In this document: positions 26,812 to 34,413 of the stretch, one piece after another
Position numbering within the stretch: position 1 is the stretch's first letter
How the letters are laid out: the number at the start of each line of letters is the position of its first letter
Assembly (NCBI GenBank): GCA_965226755.1
Contig: CBDDDT010000002.1
Span: 62,001 to 126,000 of the forward strand
Length of the DNA: 64,000 nucleotides
From: Bog-113 sp965226755
GTDB taxonomy: Bacteria; Acidobacteriota; Terriglobia; Bryobacterales; Bryobacteraceae
Direction: 5' to 3'
Made by a program: the position numbers and the translations under genes
Notes under the pieces: model-generated
Told to the model about the DNA's origin: nothing
The model's database searches: none
What the model saw: only the letters and a program-made list of their open reading frames with translations

Positions 26812-27726
26812 TTGATCCCTCCCTACTCTCGCGCCGCGATCATCTACAACCCCCGCGCAGGCCGGCTGAAAAAGGATCTCGAACTCCGTCTTCAGCGCGC
26901 TTCCGAAGGTCTTCGCTCGCTCGCCGGTGAAGTCGTCCTGATCCCCACCGCCGGCCCCCGCACCGCCGGAGCGTTAGCCCGCGAGGCCATCCGCGACGGC
27001 GCCGAACTCATCATCGCCGCCGGCGGCGACGGCACCATCAATGAGGTGGTGGACGGCATCGCCAACTCCCTCGTGCCGCTCGGCATTCTTCCTTCCGGCA
27101 CCGCCAATGTCCTCGCTCATGAGATCGGTTACAAGCGAAACGTCATCGGCGCCGCCGGCCAGCTCGCCGCCTGTCTGCCGGAACGCGTCTCGCTCGGCCG
27201 TATCGAAAACGCCTCCGGCGAAATCCGGCATTTCCTCATGATGGCCGGCGTCGGCTTTGACGCCCAGATCATCTACCACCTGAACGCCGGCGCCAAGGAG
27301 AAACTCGGCAAGCTCTCTTACTTACTCGGCGGCTTGAGCCGCATGGGCGCCGATCTCACCGAATTTGAAGTCGACATCGGCGGATGCGCCCGCCGCTGCA
27401 CCTTCGCCCTCATCAGCAAAGTGCGCAATTACGGCGGGGACTTCGAAATCGCCGCCGAAGTCAACCTCCGCGACGACCGCTTTGAAGTCGTCCTCTTTGA
27501 AGGCCGCAACTCCTGGCGCTACCTCCGCTATCTCCTCGGCGTCGCCACCAAACACCTCGCCGGCACGCCCGGCGTCACCTTCAACCGCTCCGACCGCGTC
27601 TCGCTTCGCTCGCTCGAACCGGAGGGCGTTTACATCCAGGCCGACGGCGAACTCATCGGCCGCCTGCCCGCCACCATCACCATCGTTCCCGACGCCCTGA
27701 CGCTCCTGATTCCCCAAAACATTTAG
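26812..27726 (+). CDS. Diacylglycerol kinase-family lipid kinase
   Basis: The 304-residue protein has the DAGK catalytic domain: AAIIYNPRAGRLKKDLEL, LIIAAGGDGTINEVVDGIA with the nucleotide loop, and PLGILPSGTANVLAHEIGY. The second domain is the beta-sandwich of the YegS/BmrU/DgkB group. It phosphorylates diacylglycerol or a related lipid. The start is a TTG with AGGA five bases upstream. Its last 13 codons and the following bases are duplicated about 640 bases downstream (28328-28387), which points to a rearrangement. Confidence 0.93.
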   Translation: MIPPYSRAAIIYNPRAGRLKKDLELRLQRASEGLRSLAGEVVLIPTAGPRTAGALAREAIRDGAELIIAAGGDGTINEVVDGIANSLVPLGILPSGTANVLAHEIGYKRNVIGAAGQLAACLPERVSLGRIENASGEIRHFLMMAGVGFDAQIIYHLNAGAKEKLGKLSYLLGGLSRMGADLTEFEVDIGGCARRCTFALISKVRNYGGDFEIAAEVNLRDDRFEVVLFEGRNSWRYLRYLLGVATKHLAGTPGVTFNRSDRVSLRSLEPEGVYIQADGELIGRLPATITIVPDALTLLIPQNI

Positions 27727-27747
27727 ATCCCGAAACAGCACGGCAAT
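27688..27747. repeat. Copy A of duplicated lipid-kinase/rsmA gene junction
   Basis: Sixty bases starting CCCGACGCCCT cover the 3' end of the lipid-kinase gene and the bases after it. They align without gaps to 28328-28387 at about 45 of 60 positions. On the minus strand copy A still reads AVLFRDLNVLGN, close to the true RsmA C-terminus AVLFRGLSGLGN. Both copies therefore carry the ends of two convergent, overlapping genes. Confidence 0.75.
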
Positions 27748-28060
27748 GTTCTCAAGAGAAGGAGCGCTGTGACGAAACGTCTTCGTGATGCGCTAAATTT
27801 CGCGGCGGACCTCGTCCACCAGCCGGGGAACATCCTCTTCACGAATTCCGTTTGCGATGGCTCCATTTGCGCTCGTGGCCAGCGTAAATCGGCCAATCCG
27901 GGCTTAACCGGCGTGCTCACACTGCCGGAGCAATGCCAGATCGCATACAATTCGTCGTATGCTGCCGCTCCAGACACTCGCACAAACACCTGCATTCGAA
28001 TGAGGAAAGGCGATCACTGGCCGCAGTAGAGTTCCGTCCGTTGCGCCGAAGCCCGACCCT
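27748..28060. other. Left part of the inserted segment; gene remnants only
   Basis: No intact gene is convincing here. On the minus strand, from about 27903 to a stop at 27793, a frame reads RIGRFTLATSANGAIANG and then IREEDVPRLVDEVRREI, which looks like a real protein C-terminus cut off at its 5' side by a stop. Its family is unknown to me. Other frames (for example 27769-28029 on the plus strand) show no motif. GC content is lower than in the flanking kinase and rsmA genes. Confidence 0.4.
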
Positions 28061-28315
28061 ATGCAAATAACCAACTTTTCGACCCTCGCCGTCCTATCGT
28101 TCGCGCTTGCGTTGAGCAGTCTAGCTTTGAATTTTAAGCACGGCTCGTACGACTGGCTCGCAGTCTCCGTATTTTGCCTTTGGTTCCTGACCATTTTCCT
28201 CGGTTTTGCGATGTTCGGCCGAAAAGGATTTTGGTTGCTGCTCGGCGCTCCTTTTGCCCTGGCCTTCGTGGTGGTGATCTTGATTGCGGCGGCCGGCGGT
28301 CTCAACGGAATTTGA
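28061..28315 (+). CDS. Small hydrophobic membrane protein of unknown function
   Basis: An 84-residue protein with three hydrophobic stretches (about residues 7-25, 32-52 and 55-78: FSTLAVLSFALALSSLAL, WLAVSVFCLWFLTIFLGFAM, GFWLLLGAPFALAFVVVILI). It probably spans the membrane two or three times. It is the only complete frame in the segment flanked by the duplicated junction, and its codon use is less GC-rich than that of its neighbours. It may be cargo of a past insertion. No family recognised. Confidence 0.55.
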   Translation: MQITNFSTLAVLSFALALSSLALNFKHGSYDWLAVSVFCLWFLTIFLGFAMFGRKGFWLLLGAPFALAFVVVILIAAAGGLNGI

Positions 28316-28321
28316 AAAAGT

Positions 28322-28366
28322 ATGCTGCCCGACGCCCTAACCCTCCATATTTCCCAAACCGCTTAA
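28322..28366 (+). pseudogene. Orphan C-terminus of a lipid kinase gene
   Basis: The bases read MLPDALTLHISQTA and stop, matching the PDALTLLIPQNI end of the intact lipid kinase at 27688-27726 in the same order and length. Nothing upstream continues the kinase. It overlaps the 3' end of rsmA on the opposite strand. It is probably the original end of the kinase gene, displaced when a second version and the intervening segment arrived. Confidence 0.6.
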
Positions 28367-28387
28367 TCCCCGAAACAACACCGCCAG
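28328..28387. repeat. Copy B of duplicated lipid-kinase/rsmA gene junction
   Basis: This copy matches 27688-27747 at about 75 percent over 60 ungapped bases. It contains the genuine 3' end of rsmA on the minus strand and a vestigial kinase end on the plus strand. The roughly 580 bases between the copies form a discrete segment of different composition. Confidence 0.75.
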
Positions 28388-29101
28388 CTCTTCCAGCGAA
28401 AGCTGCTCCGCGCGCATCTCCGCCTCCGGCCGCGCGCTCAGCACATCGCGTCCATAAGTCTCCGCCAAATTATTCCGCAGGGTCTTGCGCTTCAGGTGGA
28501 AGCACGCCGCCAAAAACTTGAGAAAGGCGTCCGGCGCCACGCCCAATTCCGCCGCCCGCGCGCGCGGCGCCAGCCGGATCACCGTCGAATCCACCTTCGG
28601 CGGCGGACTGAACGATCCCGGCTTCACCCCGAACAGCGCCTTCGCCTCCGCGAACAGCGCCATCGAACAGGTCAGATATCCATACTCGCGCGTGCCCGGT
28701 TTCGCCGTCAGCCGCTCCGCCACTTCCCTCTGAATCAAGGCCACAGTCCGCACGCCCGCCCGCACCGACCGCTCCAATATCTGGGTAGCCACGTAGTAAG
28801 GCAGATTGCCGCAGAGCACATCCGGCGCCCACGCCGCAAAATCCTGCTCCAGCGCGTCCCCGTGAATGAGCGTTAGTTTTGCTTCCCCCGCGAACCGCGC
28901 CTGCAGCGGACCCACCAGATCCGGATCCACCTCCACCGCGATCAAACGGTCCACGCGGCGCAGCAGATGCTCGGTCAGTCCGCCGCGGCCCGGCCCGATT
29001 TCCACCGCCGTCCCCGTGTGCTCCCCGCACGCGGCCGCGGCAATCCGCTCCAAAATATGTGTGCTCGAAAGAAAGTGCTGCCCAAATCGCTGCCGGGACA
29101 A
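28337..29101 (-). CDS. rsmA: 16S rRNA (adenine1518/1519-N6)-dimethyltransferase
   Basis: A 254-residue KsgA/RsmA enzyme. MSRQRFGQHFLSSTHILERI holds the conserved GQHFL; AVEIGPGRGGLTEHLL is the SAM motif I; VLCGNLPYYVATQIL is the NLPY catalytic motif IV; PPPKVDSTVIRL and FHLKRKTLRNNLA complete the C-terminal domain. It dimethylates two adjacent adenines near the 3' end of 16S rRNA. It overlaps the orphan kinase end on the other strand. Confidence 0.95.
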   Translation of the reverse strand: MSRQRFGQHFLSSTHILERIAAAACGEHTGTAVEIGPGRGGLTEHLLRRVDRLIAVEVDPDLVGPLQARFAGEAKLTLIHGDALEQDFAAWAPDVLCGNLPYYVATQILERSVRAGVRTVALIQREVAERLTAKPGTREYGYLTCSMALFAEAKALFGVKPGSFSPPPKVDSTVIRLAPRARAAELGVAPDAFLKFLAACFHLKRKTLRNNLAETYGRDVLSARPEAEMRAEQLSLEELAVLFRGLSGLGNMEG

Positions 29102-29109
29102 ACTGGCGG

Positions 29110-29643
29110 TTAGCCCCGCACGTTAATGTGACGCAGGGCCACAAGAATCTTGCCCGATACCGGCTGCCCGTAAGCCGTCGCCGGCGTGAAGGTGCTGAAC
29201 AAAATCAGGTTCCCAATCTGCCGCAACTGCTCGGAACTCACCTTCCCATCCGGGATCGAGTAATCCGAAACGCGCCCCCGCGAATCCACCGTCACTTCCA
29301 CGATCACGTCCGAACCGTTTCCGCCAAACGGCGATAGATCCTCCACCGTCGCCTGCGTATAAATCCCCAGCGGAATGTCCTTCACCAGATATTGCTGGAC
29401 GTTCAACGTGTCCACCATCCCGCCGAACAGCAGCACGGTCGAGAGAAAACCTCCCGCGGCCGGCACCGCCAGCGGCTTCAGCAAATGGTTCATGCAGAGC
29501 GAGAACCGGTCCCACCACGGAGAGTGCCCCAGCCGGCGCTCCCGCTCATGCGACGCGATCACGCGCAAACGCGCGCTCAGATCCGGCGGCGTCGGCGCGA
29601 CCGGCAGATCCAGTAAAGCCTGACGAACAGAGTCGTCGGTCAT
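29110..29643 (-). CDS. Anti-sigma-like membrane protein with TonB-C-like periplasmic domain
   Basis: A 177-residue protein. The N-terminal 45 residues (MTDDSVRQALLDLPVAPTPP, then DLSARLRVIASHERERR) are cytoplasmic, without a zinc motif. One membrane helix follows (PAAGGFLSTVLLFGGMV). The periplasmic part, VEVTVDSRGRVSDYSIPDGK followed by LILFSTFTPATAYGQPV, resembles the TonB C-terminal fold. The start overlaps the ECF sigma stop by four bases, which argues strongly for a regulator of that sigma factor. I base anti-sigma on position and topology, not on a known domain. Confidence 0.7.
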   Translation of the reverse strand: MTDDSVRQALLDLPVAPTPPDLSARLRVIASHERERRLGHSPWWDRFSLCMNHLLKPLAVPAAGGFLSTVLLFGGMVDTLNVQQYLVKDIPLGIYTQATVEDLSPFGGNGSDVIVEVTVDSRGRVSDYSIPDGKVSSEQLRQIGNLILFSTFTPATAYGQPVSGKILVALRHINVRG

Positions 29644-30326
29644 ATTCCCGAACTCACCGGACAGGATTCCGCACGCCCGCACCCTGCCCGCCGCAGGCTC
29701 CCCGTCAGTTGCTGGCGCAGCGCGTCGCGTCCCCGCGTGATGCGGCTCTTCACCGTTCCGATGGAGATGTTCAAAATCTCGGCGATTTCGTCGTAGTTCA
29801 GATCTTCGATATCTCGCAGCACCACAGCCTCCCGGAAGCATGGATTGATCCGCGCCAGCGCCTGCTCGATCAACGCGTGCTTCTCGCGGTTCAAAGCACG
29901 ATCAAACGGAGACGGTTCCGCGTCCGGAACCACGCATTCGCGCGCCGTTTCCGAGCGCGTTGTGTCCTCCAGACCGACCTCGTTGTGCTGATGACGGAAA
30001 ATCCACCTGCGCCGGTTGTGCGCCTCGTTCACCGCAATCCGGTAAATCCACGTCCGCAGGCTGCTCTGCCCCCGGAAGGAATGCACGTTCCGGAAAACCT
30101 TCAGAAACACCTCTTGCACGATGTCCCCCGCATCCGCCTGATCCGCCACCAGACGCAACGCCAGGTTATACACCGGCTGCTGAAACCGCGCGATCAGCAG
30201 CTCATAATCGCGCTCAATGCCCGATTGCAGCCCCGCGATCAAACGCGAATCTTCTGCCGCGGCCGCCGGAGTTCCCGCCTCCGGGTACGAACGCCCGAGA
30301 ATATCCGCAATTACTGAAGAGGCCAT
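29640..30326 (-). CDS. ECF-type RNA polymerase sigma factor (RpoE-like)
   Basis: A 228-residue sigma factor. Region 2 is RDYELLIARFQQPVYNLALR with ADAGDIVQEVFLKVFRNVHS and LRTWIYRIAVNEAHNRRRW; region 4 is INPCFREAVVLRDIEDLNYD with EIAEILNISIGTVKSRITRG. This is the RpoE/SigW type, which usually answers envelope stress. A matching ECF promoter with GGAACTT and GTC lies 63-88 bases upstream, so it is likely autoregulated. It is translationally coupled to the membrane protein behind it. Confidence 0.94.
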   Translation of the reverse strand: MASSVIADILGRSYPEAGTPAAAAEDSRLIAGLQSGIERDYELLIARFQQPVYNLALRLVADQADAGDIVQEVFLKVFRNVHSFRGQSSLRTWIYRIAVNEAHNRRRWIFRHQHNEVGLEDTTRSETARECVVPDAEPSPFDRALNREKHALIEQALARINPCFREAVVLRDIEDLNYDEIAEILNISIGTVKSRITRGRDALRQQLTGSLRRAGCGRAESCPVSSGI

Positions 30327-30352
30327 ATCGGCTGCCTACACCCTATCAGGAT

Positions 30353-30409
30353 CGGAAGCGCCCGGCAATTCCGCCCTGCACCTGAATAGACACCGGAAGC
30401 GCCCGGCAA
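30353..30409. repeat. Exact 16-bp direct repeat across the ECF promoter
   Basis: CGGAAGCGCCCGGCAA occurs at 30353-30368 and again at 30394-30409. The second copy fills the spacer and the first bases of the ECF -35 element. The first copy lies downstream of the predicted start site, in the leader, and is followed by a weaker GGAATT. It looks like a duplicated promoter part or a repeated binding site. Confidence 0.7.
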
Positions 30410-30414
30410 GTTCC
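30389..30414 (-). promoter_or_regulatory. ECF-type promoter of the sigma-factor gene
   Basis: Read on the minus strand, GGAACTT (30414-30408) is followed after 16 bases by GTC (30391-30389). This is the classic -35/-10 pair for RpoE-like sigma factors and sits upstream of an RpoE-like gene. Transcription would start near 30382. Confidence 0.75.
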
Positions 30415-30553
30415 CGCCCGCGTTGTCGAGGCTCGATCCCCAAGCTAACCTGCGCGAAATCGCCATCATCTCTTCTTCATTGGCAAGATCGCGGCCTATA
30501 ATACGCTATCGAGCCTCGGCGCCCGTCTATGATGCCCAGAAAGGCGAATCCAC

Positions 30554-30967
30554 ATGAAACAGAGCGCCATTTTGACTGCAGCGTCGCTGCTCACCATCCT
30601 ATTCATAACGCTTCACCTGACCGGCGACATCCTGTTCCAGTTCTCGCCGGCAGGTCTCCTAAATCTGTTCGCGGTGTTTGTTCTCGTAGTCCAGCTCTAT
30701 GGAACGCTGGTGCTCGGCGGTAGGCGGGCGGGATACATCATCATCCTCTTAGGGTCCGTCCTCGGGATGGTCATCCCTGTCCTCCATATGAAAGGGACGC
30801 ACGGGGTTATCGGCGGCGACATCGGTATCTCAAACCAGGCTTTCCTTTTCGTATGGACGATCCTCGCGTTGTCAATCACCTCGACGTTCTCCGTCATCCT
30901 ATCGGCGAGCGCGCTGTTGAGGTTGCCCTGGCGCCGGTCCGGGAAGGCGAATCCTTCCACCCGCTAG
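30554..30967 (+). CDS. Four-helix membrane protein of unknown function
   Basis: A 137-residue protein with four hydrophobic segments (about residues 7-25, 32-52, 58-76 and 95-117), for example GLLNLFAVFVLVVQLYGTLV and FLFVWTILALSITSTFSVIL. AAAGG lies before the ATG. Codons are less GC-rich than in most neighbours. Its last four bases overlap the end of the convergent arsC gene. I do not recognise a family; a role in transport or as a small sensor is possible. Confidence 0.65.
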   Translation: MKQSAILTAASLLTILFITLHLTGDILFQFSPAGLLNLFAVFVLVVQLYGTLVLGGRRAGYIIILLGSVLGMVIPVLHMKGTHGVIGGDIGISNQAFLFVWTILALSITSTFSVILSASALLRLPWRRSGKANPSTR

Positions 30968-31386
30968 CTCCCCAAGCGATTCCGCGCGAAGTCGCGAAGA
31001 TAATCCCGCAGTTCGTCGCGCACCGTGCGAAACGCCGCTACGCGCTCCGCCTCCGATCCTTGCACCGCGGCCGGATCGTTGAAGCTATGATGCAGCCGTC
31101 TTGTCCCGGCGGGGAAAACGGGGCAGCTTTCCTTCGCGTTGTCGCATACCGTAATCACGAAATCGAACGTTCGTCCATCGAACTCATCCACGTGCTTCGA
31201 GCGATGGCCGGCAATATCAATGCCCAACTCCCGCATGACCGTGATCGCTTCCGGCCGCAGGCTGCTGGGCCTCGTGCCCGCACTTTCCACATCGAACTCC
31301 GCGCCCGCGTCATGGCGCAAGAGTCCTTCCGCCATCTGGCTTCGCGCTGAATTGCCGGTGCACAGAATCAAGACGCTCTTCTTCAT
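30964..31386 (-). CDS. arsC: Arsenate reductase, thioredoxin-coupled type
   Basis: The 140-residue protein has the low-molecular-weight phosphatase-like loop VLILCTGNSARSQMAEGLL (Cys9) and the resolving pair in ITVCDNAKESCPVF (Cys81 and Cys88), the same three-cysteine layout as the Staphylococcus ArsC. It reduces arsenate to arsenite, with the disulfide regenerated by thioredoxin. It is downstream of arsM and a broken arsenite pump on the same strand, so arsenite made here has no visible exporter in the window. Confidence 0.93.
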   Translation of the reverse strand: MKKSVLILCTGNSARSQMAEGLLRHDAGAEFDVESAGTRPSSLRPEAITVMRELGIDIAGHRSKHVDEFDGRTFDFVITVCDNAKESCPVFPAGTRRLHHSFNDPAAVQGSEAERVAAFRTVRDELRDYLRDFARNRLGS

Positions 31387-31456
31387 AGATCACCCGTCAA
31401 CGGCGTCGGAAACCAGCGCCGCGTGCGGTTGCACGCTGCGCACACAGACAGCATGA

Positions 31457-31570
31457 TACTTTCAGGAGCTTCATCAGTGCCCACGTGATGCTCGCGTTGA
31501 AGCACACCTGCAACGTAATCGGAATCGCGATCAGCACCACATTCGACAGCCGCCCCAGAATGTGATCCGC
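31457..31570 (-). pseudogene. Relic of ACR3-type arsenite efflux pump
   Basis: A frame in the 216-base gap between arsM and arsC reads RLSNVVLIAIPITLQVCFNA followed by SITWALMKLLKV. This resembles the ACR3 segment that runs VLIAIPLxIQVYFNxxLxYxLMKLLKV. The rest of the ten-helix pump is absent and the frame soon loses similarity. The gap is thus the scar of an internal deletion of acr3. Confidence 0.65.
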
Positions 31571-31602
31571 CGTTGATCTGGCTGCCCTTGCCACTCGGTC
31601 TC

Positions 31603-32445
31603 TTAAGCGCAGCAGCCCGGCGCGCAGCAACCCGCCGGCTTCGCGGCCCGAATGAACGCCCCCATGAATTTCCCCTCCACTTGCGGCGCGATCGCATCCA
31701 CATCCAGCCCCTGCCCCGCCAGAAACCTCCGCGCGTCCTCCACTCCGTAAATGCGCGTCGGCTCAATCTCAATCGCGTCGAACCCCGCCTTCGCCAGCGC
31801 GGCGACGTAATCGGAGTCCTTCATCGCCCCCGCGATGCACCCCACCCACAGCTCCATATTGCGGCGGATCTCCGGCGGCACATCGCCCCGCACCACCACA
31901 TCCGAAACGGCGAACCTTCCGCCCGGCTTCAGCACGCGGAACGCTTCCCGCATCACCTGCTCCTTGTCGCCCGACAGGTTGATCACGCAGTTGGAGATGA
32001 TCACGTCCACGCTCCCGTCCGGCAGCGGAATATGCTCGATTTCGCCCTTCAGAAATTCCACGTTCTCCACGCCGGACTTCCGCTGATTCTCGCGCGCCAG
32101 GGCCAGCATGTCGTCCGTCATATCCAGGCCGTACGCCTTGCCGGCCGGCCCCACGCGCCGCGCCGACAGCAGCACGTCAATCCCGCCGCCGGACCCGAGA
32201 TCGAGCACCGTCTCCCCTGCCTTCAGCGCGGCCAGCGCCGTCGGATTGCCGCAGCCCAGCGAGGCTGCAAGCGCCGCCTCGGGGATCTCGCCGGCCTGCC
32301 CCGCATCGTAGAGGTTCGTGGTGATCGGATCGGCGCCGGAATCGAGCCCCGCCGTCGTCGCCCCGCAACAGCTATTGCCCATCCCGGCCGTTACGCGCCG
32401 CGCCGCTTCCCCGTATTTCTCTTTGACGATCTCTTTGATTTCCAT
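31603..32445 (-). CDS. arsM: Arsenite S-adenosylmethionine methyltransferase
   Basis: A 280-residue ArsM. N-terminal GNSCCGATTAG, SAM motif VLDLGSGGGIDVLLSARRVG, the arsenic-site Cys in VDVIISNCVINLSGDKEQ, and WVGCIAGAMKDSDYVAAL with the second Cys. It ends in a Cys cluster (AGCCAPGCCA) often seen in these enzymes. It methylates arsenite to volatile or less toxic forms. I use the ATG with AAGGA seven bases upstream. It leads the partial ars operon. Confidence 0.94.
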   Translation of the reverse strand: MEIKEIVKEKYGEAARRVTAGMGNSCCGATTAGLDSGADPITTNLYDAGQAGEIPEAALAASLGCGNPTALAALKAGETVLDLGSGGGIDVLLSARRVGPAGKAYGLDMTDDMLALARENQRKSGVENVEFLKGEIEHIPLPDGSVDVIISNCVINLSGDKEQVMREAFRVLKPGGRFAVSDVVVRGDVPPEIRRNMELWVGCIAGAMKDSDYVAALAKAGFDAIEIEPTRIYGVEDARRFLAGQGLDVDAIAPQVEGKFMGAFIRAAKPAGCCAPGCCA

Positions 32446-32473
32446 ACCGCGTCCTTTCGCGCCCAACGTTCAC

Positions 32474-32505
32474 TTCAGTAGTTCCATAATAACGAAAATA
32501 CTGAA
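32474..32505 (-). promoter_or_regulatory. Inverted repeat overlapping the arsM promoter (ArsR-like operator)
   Basis: TTCAGTA (32474-32480) and TACTGAA (32499-32505) form a 7-bp inverted repeat 18 bases apart. On the minus strand, TTGCGC (32512-32507) and TATTAT (32490-32485) could serve as -35 and -10 with a 16-base spacer, so the repeat overlaps the core promoter. Its position suits an ArsR/SmtB repressor; no arsR gene is in the window. Confidence 0.55.
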
Positions 32506-32671
32506 TTGCGCAAGCTCTTTCTACTCCCGCCGCTCTATCGCCATTTGTTTATGGCCCTCATAAAAATCTTGTTCTTGCGTCCCTCACCACCGTTTTTGCA
32601 GAAATAGTATTTACGAAAAATCGCCGAAGTCGTCCGACCGGCATCCGAAGCGTCTTCAAACAGGAGAGTGA

Positions 32672-34384
32672 GTGGTGATTTGCAAAATGCAAAAGCAAAC
32701 GGAACGATCGCGCCGCCGGCCTCTCGGCAGCGCCTTGCTCAGCGCTGCCCTGCTGGTTTTATTCGCTAGCTTTCTTGCCGTCTCGCCCACGCTCTGCCGG
32801 GCTCAGGCTGATCCCAAACCCGACGCGGCCGGCATCGCCACCGGCGATCGAACGGCGGTGCTCGACGCCGGCGGCAATCCTTTTGTCGTCGCCGCCCCCA
32901 CGGACAAATCCGCGCCCGACTACGCCCAGAAGAAGAAAGACTTTGACGATTACCAGGCCAGCGCCGCCAAAGAGCCGCTCGCTCTGAAACTTTCCGACTC
33001 CGTCGGCCACGTCCGCGTCGCCACCAACTTCGCCTGGACCCTCAACACCGGCTATCTCGTCCTCTTCATGCAGGCCGGCTTCGCGCTTCTCACCTGCGGC
33101 CTCGTCCGCAAGAAGAACGCGGGCCACCTCATGATGCTCAACTTCGCGGCCTACGTCTTCGCCTTCATCGCCTATTACGCGGTCGGCTACGCGTTCCAGT
33201 TCGGCGCCGTCGCCGTCAACGCCGCGCCCGCCAACCTCGGCGGCGTTCCCACGCTCAATCACTTCCTCTTAGGAAACGGCCTGTGGGGATTCCTCGGCGG
33301 CAAAGGATTTTTCATGACCGGGCCCGCTTACGACGCCGGCAGCAACGTCTTCGCGCTCTTTGAAGTCGTCTTCATGGAGACCGCCGGGTACATCATCGTG
33401 GGCTCCATTTGCGAGCGCATCACCTTCTGGTCGTTCCTGCTCTGCGAATTGTTTATCGGCGCCATCCTCTATCCGGTCTTCGGTTGCTGGGTGTGGGGCG
33501 GCGGCTGGCTGTCCCAGACCGGAGTCACCCTGGGCCTCGGGCACGGTTACGTCGATTTCGCCGGATCCACGGTCGTCCACGCCGTCGGCGGTTTCGCCGC
33601 CATGGCGCTTTCCATCGTACTGGGGCCGCGTCTCGGAAAATTCGGACCCGATGGCAAGCCGCGCGCCTTCCCCGCGCACAACCTTGTCTACGTCGTCACC
33701 GGCACCTTCATCCTGCTGTTCGGCTGGATGGGCTTCAACCCCGGCTCCACTCTGGGCGCGACCGACCTTCGCATCTCCGTCGTCGCCATCAACACCAATC
33801 TGTCCGCCGTCGCCGGCTCGGCCACCGCCATGCTCTTCTGGTACTGGAAATTCGGGAAGCCGGACGTCACCATGGCCTGCAACGGCATGCTCGCCGGCTT
33901 AGTCGCCATCACCGCTCCCTGCGCCTTCGTCTCACCCACATCCTCCTTCATCATCGGGATCCTCGCCGGCCTTGTGGTCTGCCTGGGAGTTCTCTTCAAT
34001 GAAAACGTAACCAGGATTGACGATCCTTGCGGCGCCATCTCAGTCCATGGTTTCTGCGGCATCCTCGGCGGCATTTGTCTCGGCTTGTTTGCCGACGGCA
34101 CTTACGGCGCCGGGTGGAACGGCGTCGGCGCAACCAGTTATCTGGGTCAGGCGGGGCGCGGCGTAACCGGCCTGCTTTACGGCGATAGCAAGCAGTTCCT
34201 CGTCCAGTTGATGGGCGCGGCCATTTGCGCCGCGTGGGCTTTCGGCGCCACTTTCGTCGTATTCAAAGCCGTCAACGGGTTTAAGTCCATCCGCGTCCCC
34301 AAAGAAGTCGAAGAAGAAGGCTTGGATATCCCTGAATTCGGCATGGTGGCCTACCCTGAGGATGCCGTCCACGCCATGCGCTGA
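32672..34384 (+). CDS. amt: Ammonium transporter with long N-terminal extension
   Basis: The 570-residue protein starts at a GTG (32672 or 32675) behind AGGAG, with a signal-like hydrophobic segment at residues 20-42. About 75 residues of charged, probably extracytoplasmic sequence follow. The Amt body begins near residue 120 (WTLNTGYLVLFMQAGFALLT, then CGLVRKKNAGH) with eleven helices, including DFAGSTVVHAVGGFAAMALS with the pore His and GWMGFNPGS. The body resembles the AMT1 branch. The C-terminus ends EEEGLDIPEFGMVAYPEDAV. It is followed by glnK after 29 bases, the classical PII-gated ammonium pair. Confidence 0.94.
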   Translation: MVICKMQKQTERSRRRPLGSALLSAALLVLFASFLAVSPTLCRAQADPKPDAAGIATGDRTAVLDAGGNPFVVAAPTDKSAPDYAQKKKDFDDYQASAAKEPLALKLSDSVGHVRVATNFAWTLNTGYLVLFMQAGFALLTCGLVRKKNAGHLMMLNFAAYVFAFIAYYAVGYAFQFGAVAVNAAPANLGGVPTLNHFLLGNGLWGFLGGKGFFMTGPAYDAGSNVFALFEVVFMETAGYIIVGSICERITFWSFLLCELFIGAILYPVFGCWVWGGGWLSQTGVTLGLGHGYVDFAGSTVVHAVGGFAAMALSIVLGPRLGKFGPDGKPRAFPAHNLVYVVTGTFILLFGWMGFNPGSTLGATDLRISVVAINTNLSAVAGSATAMLFWYWKFGKPDVTMACNGMLAGLVAITAPCAFVSPTSSFIIGILAGLVVCLGVLFNENVTRIDDPCGAISVHGFCGILGGICLGLFADGTYGAGWNGVGATSYLGQAGRGVTGLLYGDSKQFLVQLMGAAICAAWAFGATFVVFKAVNGFKSIRVPKEVEEEGLDIPEFGMVAYPEDAVHAMR

Positions 34385-34413
34385 CGCGGTGCGAGGAAGA
34401 CAAGAGAGACCTT

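Noticed and set aside
27769..28029. 86-codon plus-strand frame in the inserted segment
   Set aside because: No recognisable domain; a C-terminal gene relic reads better on the opposite strand over the same bases.
32506..32671. Possible sigma-54 promoter before amt
   Set aside because: No TGGCAC-N5-TTGC spacing is present; the nearest match lacks the GG of the -24 element.
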